28,094 nucleotides of DNA from UBA5177 sp002413265. GTDB lineage: Bacteria; Chloroflexota; UBA5177. Position 1 is the stretch's first letter; every line of letters starts with the position of its first letter. The stretch is from assembly GCA_036752825.1 (NCBI GenBank), contig DAIORV010000017.1, positions 1-28,094 of the forward strand. Reading direction: 5' to 3'. A program made the translations under genes and the position numbers. Shown one piece after another: positions 22,978 through 28,094 of this stretch. The notes beneath the pieces are model-generated. The model was not told the DNA's origin. It was given only the letters and a program-made list of their open reading frames with translations, and searched no databases.

Positions 22978-23734
22978 CGTGAAGCGGTTCACCGATCAGG
23001 TCGCCATTGTCACTGGCGCCGCCAGCGGAATCGGCCGGGCCACGGCATTTCGGCTCGCCAGGGAGGGCGCCGCAGTCGCAGTCGCGGATCTCAACCACGA
23101 GGGAGCCGGCGAGGTGGCTCGCTGTATCTGTGACCAGGGAGGTCGTGGCGTTGCTTTGCCCGTAGACGTCACCGACGTTGCCAGCGTGCAGGAGATGACG
23201 GTCGCGGCCGTCGACGCATTCGGAACAATCGATATCCTCATCTCCAATGCCGGATGGGACCGAGCGTCTCCGTTCGTCGACACAGACGAGTGCTTGTGGG
23301 ACCGAGTCATCTCGGTCAACTATCGAGGCCACCTTGCGACTACGCATGCCGTGCTTCCGCACATGATCGAGCGAGGCTCCGGCAAAATCGTAACCATCGC
23401 GTCTGATGCGGGCCGGGTCGGGTCGAGCGGAGAGGTAGTGTACTCGGGAGCAAAGGGCGCGGTGATCGCATTCACAAAGGGACTGGCGCGCGAGGTCGCG
23501 CGTCACGGAGTTACCGTGAACTGCATCGCACCGGGCCTTGTCGATACGCCCATGCTGGCCGGAATCACCGAGGGAAACGAGAAGCTCATCGGCGCCATCG
23601 TTCGTGCCATCCCGCTCGGCCGGACCGGGGTGCCAGATGAGATTGCGGCCGCCATCTGTTTCATGGCCTCACCTGACGCCGCCTATATCACCGGTCAAAC
23701 GCTGTCGGTGAATGGCGGCTTGACCATGATGTGA
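22970..23734 (+). CDS. badH: BadH-like 2-hydroxycyclohexanecarboxyl-CoA dehydrogenase (SDR)
   Basis: This 254-residue classical SDR has TGAASGIG at 15-22, Asp40 after the second strand (favours NAD+), SNAGW at 92-96, catalytic Ser145, and Tyr158/Lys162 in YSGAK. It strongly recalls BadH of Rhodopseudomonas: the NAGWD...PF segment, IASDAGRVGSSGEVVYSGAKG, HGVTVNCIAPGLVDTPML and the ITGQTLSVNGGLTM end. BadH oxidises the ring hydroxyl to a ketone before hydrolytic ring opening, which suits an operon with benzoyl-CoA reductase and ring-hydrolase candidates. The ATG at 22970 lies inside the end of the beta-subunit gene, with GGAGGGG just upstream. The longer upstream frame is rejected. Confidence 0.82.
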   Translation: MPDVKRFTDQVAIVTGAASGIGRATAFRLAREGAAVAVADLNHEGAGEVARCICDQGGRGVALPVDVTDVASVQEMTVAAVDAFGTIDILISNAGWDRASPFVDTDECLWDRVISVNYRGHLATTHAVLPHMIERGSGKIVTIASDAGRVGSSGEVVYSGAKGAVIAFTKGLAREVARHGVTVNCIAPGLVDTPMLAGITEGNEKLIGAIVRAIPLGRTGVPDEIAAAICFMASPDAAYITGQTLSVNGGLTMM

Positions 23735-23881
23735 TTTGGACTTCTACTCCGGCGCCAGGATACCACCTCCAACCACCTGACTGTGGCCCAACAAGGCTGC
23801 TTCCGACTCGAGGGCTCGGAGATACTGAACAACCATCGGGTGATGACGAGAATGGACCATGAATAGGAGAGGTGGGGCGAC
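23735..23881. other. Short gap between the badH-like gene and the second SDR gene
   Basis: This 147-bp gap is the largest in the bcr cluster. It holds no gene and no clear terminator. The Shine-Dalgarno GGAGAGGTGGGG of the next gene is at 23866-23877. A separate promoter is possible. Confidence 0.4.
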
Positions 23882-24883
23882 GTGAGTCGCGGACGACTAA
23901 GTGGCCGGGTCGCTATTGTCACTGGCGCCGCGCACGGTCTCGGCCGCGCTCATGCGCTGTACATGGCGGGCCAGGGCGCCCGCATCGTCGTCAACGACCT
24001 CGGTGGCAGCGTGCATGGCGAGGGAAGAGACAGTGGACCCGCCGAGGGGGTCGCCGAAGAGATCCGCGCACGTGGCGGCGAGGCGATCGCCAGCGGCCAC
24101 GACGTAGCTGATTGGCACCAAGCACAGGAGCTGGTGCGGGTGGCAATCGGGGCTTTTGGTGCTCTCCACGTGCTCGTGAACAATGCCGGGATCGTACGCG
24201 ATCGGACTCTGGCCAACATGAGCGAGGCGGAGTGGGACGACGTGATACGCGTCCACCTGAAGGGCCATGCAGCTCCGACTAGACACGCCATGGCCTACTG
24301 GCGCGACCAACACAAGCAGGGACATCCGGTGAAAGCGTCGATCGTTCACACCTCTTCCGTATCCGGCCTCGCGGGCATCTTCGGCCAGGCCAATTACGGT
24401 GCGGCCAAGCTGGGTATAGTGGCTCTTTCCCGAGTGGCGATGCTGGAAGGCGCCCGGTACGGCGTACGATCGAATGTTATCTCTCCTTCTGCGCGAACAC
24501 GGATCACGACCTCGATGGATGGCTCTCAGGAGAGCCTGCTGCCGCCGGAGGTCGACGGAGTCTTCGACTCGTCCGATCCGGCCAACGTCTCACCGCTCGT
24601 AGGATGGCTGGGCGAGGAGAACTGTCCGGCCACGGGGCAGATCTTCCACATTGGAGGAAACCGCCTACTGTCGATCAAGCTCACCGAGATTGTCCGCGAG
24701 TTCCGCGTCGCCGGCAGGTGGACGGCTGATGATCTCGATCGGGAGCTGTCCGGAAATATGGCCGAGCCGCCATCGATCGAGGCGTTCCTCGGCCGCCCGA
24801 CCCTGGGGCAGCGTCTGGAGGAACTTTACGGAGACGCTCGTGGTGCCGGCCAGACAACTCCTCATGGGCGCGACGGAAGGTAA
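23882..24883 (+). CDS. SDR-family 3-hydroxyacyl-CoA dehydrogenase (MFE-2-like)
   Basis: The 333-residue SDR resembles the dehydrogenase domain of peroxisomal multifunctional enzyme type 2: TGAAHGLG at 14-21, NDLGGSVHGEGRDSGPA with Asp39 (NAD preference), NNAG at 100-103, catalytic Ser159, and Tyr172/Lys176 in YGAAK. The C-terminus extends about 70 residues past the SDR core (to ...FLGRPTLGQRLEELYG). Likely substrates are 3-hydroxyacyl-CoAs, so it could act on ring-opened 3-hydroxypimeloyl-CoA-type intermediates or on the cyclic alcohol. The GTG at 23882 follows a strong ribosome-binding site. Confidence 0.8.
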   Translation: MSRGRLSGRVAIVTGAAHGLGRAHALYMAGQGARIVVNDLGGSVHGEGRDSGPAEGVAEEIRARGGEAIASGHDVADWHQAQELVRVAIGAFGALHVLVNNAGIVRDRTLANMSEAEWDDVIRVHLKGHAAPTRHAMAYWRDQHKQGHPVKASIVHTSSVSGLAGIFGQANYGAAKLGIVALSRVAMLEGARYGVRSNVISPSARTRITTSMDGSQESLLPPEVDGVFDSSDPANVSPLVGWLGEENCPATGQIFHIGGNRLLSIKLTEIVREFRVAGRWTADDLDRELSGNMAEPPSIEAFLGRPTLGQRLEELYGDARGAGQTTPHGRDGR

Positions 24884-25104
24884 TCACCTGGAGATGCAGG
24901 TCCACACAGACCATATGGGTCCATTGGGCATTGGATGAACCCGCAACCTGAGCCACGGCAAGTGATCAGCTCGTGCCAGCACACATTACGTCTGGCCTTG
25001 CTGACTGCTGGTTCTGGAGGAAGACTGAGCCTTCACCAAGCTGGGACTCTTCATTCGGATCAAGGCGGACCTCGGGGAGAATCGCCGGGAGGCATGCGAA
25101 CCAG

Positions 25105-25608
25105 ATGAACGAGATACTGAAGCACCTGTACCAACAGCACCGTGACGCGGAGCGGATGCTAACGGAACTGACCGAGGCGGTCCGACTGCTGAGGGCGACT
25201 GGTTCCAATGGCTCGGAGGCATTGAGCGCGCTGAGTGGCTGCCGGGCCGCCATCCAGGGCGAGGTGGATGCTCACTTCCGTCAAGAAGAACAGTCGCTCT
25301 TCCCGGTTCTTGGAAGACAGGTAGGAACGGACGAAGGGCCAATCGCGGTCCTGATGGAGGAGCACTGCGCCTTTCGGCAGCTGCAGCTCGAATACGAGGC
25401 TGCGCTGGCCGCACTGGAGGTCGGGGCCAACGGAGATTGGGCTGAGCGCCTCGAAAGGGCCGCCGCGGGGATTGTGTCACTCCTGCCCGGCCATATCCAG
25501 AAGGAGGATGAGGTCCTCTTCCCGATGGCGGAGGACTTGCTTGATGCTGCCGCCTGGGATGAGGTCAGCTCGTTGTGGCGTCAAGCCTCCACGCCCCCCT
25601 CGCCATGA
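25105..25608 (+). CDS. Hemerythrin-like (HHE) domain protein
   Basis: The 167-residue four-helix bundle has spaced metal ligands of the hemerythrin/HHE family: His12, His57 with Glu61/62 (HFRQEEQSLFP), His87 (EEHCAF), and His130 with Glu134/136 (HIQKEDEVLFP). Such proteins bind a di-iron centre and sense or scavenge O2 or NO, or aid Fe-S repair. The ATG at 25105 has GGGAGG upstream; the frame extends further left without family likeness. It stands before the NnrS/oxidase-like membrane gene and the Rrf2 regulator, which suggests oxygen or nitrosative stress handling. Confidence 0.85.
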   Translation: MNEILKHLYQQHRDAERMLTELTEAVRLLRATGSNGSEALSALSGCRAAIQGEVDAHFRQEEQSLFPVLGRQVGTDEGPIAVLMEEHCAFRQLQLEYEAALAALEVGANGDWAERLERAAAGIVSLLPGHIQKEDEVLFPMAEDLLDAAAWDEVSSLWRQASTPPSP

Positions 25609-25655
25609 TTCGAAGTATCGTTGCGGCGGCAGTGATTGAATCGGGCCTCCCCTGA

Positions 25656-26933
25656 GTGGGACCGACCCAACCAAGGAGTAAACCTCCAATTAAGCCGATA
25701 CCCCTCATCAACTTGCCGGCGCCGCCGCCAGGACGAGTAGTCGTCCCGATGCTCTTCGCCTTGAGCGGATGCCTCTCGCTGGCGATTGCGGCGGTCTTAC
25801 TTGGCTTTTGGGCAGAGCAGATCGTCGCTAGGCGAGGCTGGGACACCGCTCATGCCCTCGGGCTCACGCACCTGATGTCGCTTGGGTTTGCCAGCTCGTT
25901 CGCTATTGGTGTTTCCTACCACCTGGCGCCGCGGATCTTCGGTTCCCCTCGGCCCAACCAGTCAATGGGGATTGCCGTTTGGCTCTGCTTCGCGCTTTCA
26001 ATGTCCGCCTTTGTCGGCGGCCTTCTGGCAAACGCCCACCTAGCTGCCGCTGTGGCCGGCCCATTACTCGCGGCGGCGATCCTAGGATTCCTTGGCCAGA
26101 TGACTGTGGTAGTCACACGGGGCAGGCGTCGATCTCCGACCAGTGACTTTTTCATCGTGGCGCTGGCGAGCCTCGCCCTCGTCGCTCTACTGGGATCGCT
26201 GCTGGCCGTTTCGTTGGAGCTCGGTTTCATAGCGAATCCAATGGACGTTCTCGGAGCGAAGATAGTCCTAGCCGTGGGTGGATGGCTGGGCATGCTGATC
26301 GTGGGTATCTCTTACCAAGTCATCCCCATGTTCACCCTGTCACGTGCGCGACAACGGTTCGCGAGGGCCGCCTTTGGCCTAATGCTCGTCTCGCTGGTTG
26401 CTATTCCTCTAGCGCTGGTCGCACACGTGCCGAGGCTCGGGGCTGAACTGTCAGCAGTTCCGTACCTGGCAGGGGTGACCTTGTACTTGATGGACGTGTT
26501 CCGCTTCATGCGGGGCCGGATACACTCGAGACTGACGGCAACGAGCGTCGGTCACATCCTGGGTGCCACCTACCTGGCCGCGGGGACGGCCGCCGCGATC
26601 CCGGCGGTCGGCGGTTTGCTTCCGGCACCCCAGATTGCGGTCACCGGAGCCCTGATAGGCTGGGTACCTCTGTTCATCGTGTCGAGCGCCGTCCGCATCC
26701 TTCCATTTCTCATCTGGGAGGGACGGCGGCCGGGAGATCGCCCTCGTCTGCCCACAGAAGTCCCAAGTGCCCTCGCCTGGTGGAGTGTTGGGATGACAGC
26801 GCCGGCATGGCCTCTGCTGGCCCTAGCCTTCGGCCTGGACTCCGGCGCGATCGGTTTCGTGGCAGCGATCTGCCTCTTCTCCGCAGCCGCAGGCCTTGCC
26901 AGCTTCGGCGCCATCGCACTGCGTGCCGGATGA
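25656..26933 (+). CDS. Polytopic NnrS/heme-copper-oxidase-subunit-I-like membrane protein
   Basis: This protein of up to 425 residues is almost entirely membrane segments (about eleven or twelve). Histidines sit in oxidase-like contexts: His66, His72 (THLMSLGF) and His89 (YHLAPRIFG), followed by VGISYQVIPMFTL. The THLxxLGF...YHLxP pattern recalls CcoN/NorB-like single-subunit proteins and NnrS, a heme-copper membrane protein linked to nitric oxide stress. The assignment to one of these is uncertain. The start is unclear: GTG at 25656 has no ribosome-binding site, while AAGGAG at 25673-25678 points to an in-frame ATT at 25689 or the TTG at 25713. Confidence 0.65.
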   Translation: MGPTQPRSKPPIKPIPLINLPAPPPGRVVVPMLFALSGCLSLAIAAVLLGFWAEQIVARRGWDTAHALGLTHLMSLGFASSFAIGVSYHLAPRIFGSPRPNQSMGIAVWLCFALSMSAFVGGLLANAHLAAAVAGPLLAAAILGFLGQMTVVVTRGRRRSPTSDFFIVALASLALVALLGSLLAVSLELGFIANPMDVLGAKIVLAVGGWLGMLIVGISYQVIPMFTLSRARQRFARAAFGLMLVSLVAIPLALVAHVPRLGAELSAVPYLAGVTLYLMDVFRFMRGRIHSRLTATSVGHILGATYLAAGTAAAIPAVGGLLPAPQIAVTGALIGWVPLFIVSSAVRILPFLIWEGRRPGDRPRLPTEVPSALAWWSVGMTAPAWPLLALAFGLDSGAIGFVAAICLFSAAAGLASFGAIALRAG

Positions 26934-27159
26934 TGACGTGACTTTGTTGGCCCGCCTCAGTAGCGAATGCTGGGGCGTTGATGGGCGTCGCGACCGTGCC
27001 GAACCGGTCCGCGATCGGTATCCTATAGCTCGCCAGGGACCGGCTTCTGCATGTTCGGGACTATAATTTACCCAACAGGCCATATCAGAATATTGGCCAT
27101 CATATGAAGCCGCGACTGGAGTGCAGGCGGATGCGGTTAGCGCGGGGACGGGGCTCTGC
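26934..27159. promoter_or_regulatory. Upstream region of the Rrf2 regulator gene
   Basis: This 226-bp gap is A/T-rich towards its right end. It contains a perfect TATAAT (27062-27067), a candidate -10 without a convincing -35, followed by an imperfect inverted repeat with arms GGCCA (27078-27082) and TGGCC (27094-27098). An Rrf2/NsrR-type regulator bound here could block its own promoter. This is a guess from position. Confidence 0.35.
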
Positions 27160-27646
27160 ATGAAACTCTCCATGGGAGAGCGAGTACGGCCTCCGAGGCC
27201 TTGTCTTCCTGGCGGGCCAACCCGGTAACGCTTCCCACCAGCTCAACGAGATCGCGGACGCCACGGCCCTAACTCGACCCTTCATGGCCAAGATCTTTGT
27301 GCGCCTGGCTCGGTCGGGCGTGGTCCGGTCTCATCGCGGGCGCGAACGAGGCTACACCCTCTCGCGACCTGCCGATCAGATTGGCGTGCGGCAGGTGGTC
27401 GAAGCCATCGAGGGCGCCGACGTCTTCGCACGCTGCATCTTCTGGACCAATGCCTGCTCTGACATTAATCCGTGCATACTCCATCGCGTCTGGGATCGTA
27501 CGCGCCCTGCCGTAGGGAAGGCTATGGAGGGACTGAGTATCGCCGACCTCAGTAGCCAGGGTGACCGATCATTTACTCTGCCGTTTGAACGGCGGAGGCG
27601 CAGACATGGGATGGCAAGGCCAATCGATCCGGGGGCGCCAGGTTAG
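27160..27646 (+). pseudogene. Rrf2-family Fe-S transcriptional regulator, frameshifted after codon 6
   Basis: The ATG at 27160 reads MKLSMG, the classic Rrf2 opening. An extra base at about 27178 shifts the frame; in the +1 frame the family sequence continues perfectly: SEYGLRGLVFLAGQPG, HQLNEIADATALTRPFMAKIFVRLARSGVV, and RGRERGYTLSRP of the wing. Three cysteines follow with Rrf2 spacing (C-x6-C-x5-C; Cys92, Cys99, Cys105 in the corrected protein), so an Fe-S cluster sensor such as NsrR or IscR type is expected. The corrected length is 161 residues. As written, only a fragment from 27284 lacking the first DNA-binding helices could be made. Sequencing error is plausible. Confidence 0.8.
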
Positions 27647-27703
27647 GCTTACGAGCGCCGTCAGGCCCCGGCTAAGCATGGTTGGCCAGGTTAGGCGGAT
27701 CAA

Positions 27704-28094
27704 GTGATTGGTCCGACGGGTGCCGATATTGTCCTGTGGGTCCACGTCTTGGCGGCCACGGTCTGGATCGGTGGCCAAGTGGTCATTGCCCTTCTGGTTC
27801 CGTTGCTGCGCGCGGAGCCTGCACTCCTTGCCGAGGCGGCTCGCCGTTACGCCCAGTTGGCATGGAGCGCGTTTGCGGTACTTGTCATGACGGGCGTGAT
27901 CAACATGCACGATGCCGGGATCGGGATCGCGGACCTCGGATCGACCAGCACCGGCCGGACTCTGGGTGTGAAGCTCGTGCTCGTGCTTGTCTCGGGAATG
28001 GCCGCGGCCGGGCACCAGGTCCTGTCATCGCGGGGCCGGACGTCACCCATGGCTTCGGCCGGTCTTGGAGGATTGAGTCTGCTCACTGCGGTTG
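27704..28094 (+). CDS. CopD-like membrane protein (partial, runs off right edge)
   Basis: The GTG at 27704 opens a frame that stays open to the window end, giving 130 residues so far. LWVHVLAATVWIGGQVVIALLVP is the first membrane segment with the His and WIGG pattern of CopD / DUF2269-like integral membrane proteins. Then come ARRYAQLAWSAFAVLVMTGVINM, GRTLGVKLVLVLVSGMAAAGHQVL with another conserved-type histidine, and the start of a fourth segment. CopD proteins are tied to copper uptake or heme-linked membrane functions. The gene lies 57 bp after the Rrf2 gene. No CsoR-type palindrome is seen upstream. Confidence 0.72.
   Translation, partial: MIGPTGADIVLWVHVLAATVWIGGQVVIALLVPLLRAEPALLAEAARRYAQLAWSAFAVLVMTGVINMHDAGIGIADLGSTSTGRTLGVKLVLVLVSGMAAAGHQVLSSRGRTSPMASAGLGGLSLLTAV

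Noticed and set aside
1..28094. CRISPR arrays, insertion sequences, rRNA genes, riboswitches
   Set aside because: I saw no regular spaced repeats, no transposase or integrase frames, no rRNA sequence and no recognisable riboswitch aptamer in the window.

Overview
This window comes from a GC-rich bacterial genome. A CsoR-type copper repressor, an F420-dependent nitroreductase-family protein, DUF899 proteins and frequent GTG starts fit a high-GC Gram-positive or neighbouring phylum (Actinomycetota, Chloroflexota or similar). No rRNA or other marker is present, so the lineage is an inference.

Region 1 (about 1-8,700) is a copper-response island: csoR-copA-copZ, a wrecked second P-type ATPase, two small membrane-protein genes, a leftward operon (membrane-anchored redoxin, glutaredoxin-like protein, CcdA-like thiol transporter) and a SHOCT-domain gene. 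Five copies of one 17-bp palindrome, ATACC-N7-GGTAT, lie upstream of these units and are read here as CsoR operators. The redoxin frame is interrupted only by a TGA exactly where the first cysteine of a CxxC motif belongs, with a SECIS-like hairpin just downstream. It is therefore annotated as a probable selenoprotein. The island is bounded by a degenerate DUF899 fragment at the left edge and an intact DUF899 gene at 8,713-9,465.

Region 2 (about 9,500-15,500) is accessory and decaying: a PIN toxin with a frameshifted antitoxin, a YihY/BrkB membrane protein, a frameshifted phosphoesterase, F420 and SRPBCC genes, several remnants, and the 3' half of a tRNA-Arg-like gene beside truncated PAP2 and ctaA fragments, which looks like an integration scar.

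Region 3 (15,986-24,883) is an intact, tightly packed rightward operon for ATP-dependent (class I) dearomatisation of benzoyl-CoA or an analogue: bcrC-bcrB-bcrA-bcrD, a BamA/Oah-like crotonase with an added zinc ribbon, a two-subunit class I CoA-transferase-like pair resembling IpdAB, a BadH-like dehydrogenase, and a second SDR after a short gap. Together these could reduce an aromatic ring, oxidise the alcohol and open the ring hydrolytically. No CoA ligase, ferredoxin or obvious dienoyl-CoA hydratase is in the window.

Region 4 (about 25,100-28,094) holds a hemerythrin-domain protein, a polytopic NnrS/heme-copper-oxidase-like membrane protein, an Rrf2-family Fe-S regulator (frameshifted near its N-terminus) and the start of a CopD-like membrane protein running off the right edge. 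This suggests nitric oxide, oxygen or metal stress handling next to an oxygen-sensitive pathway.
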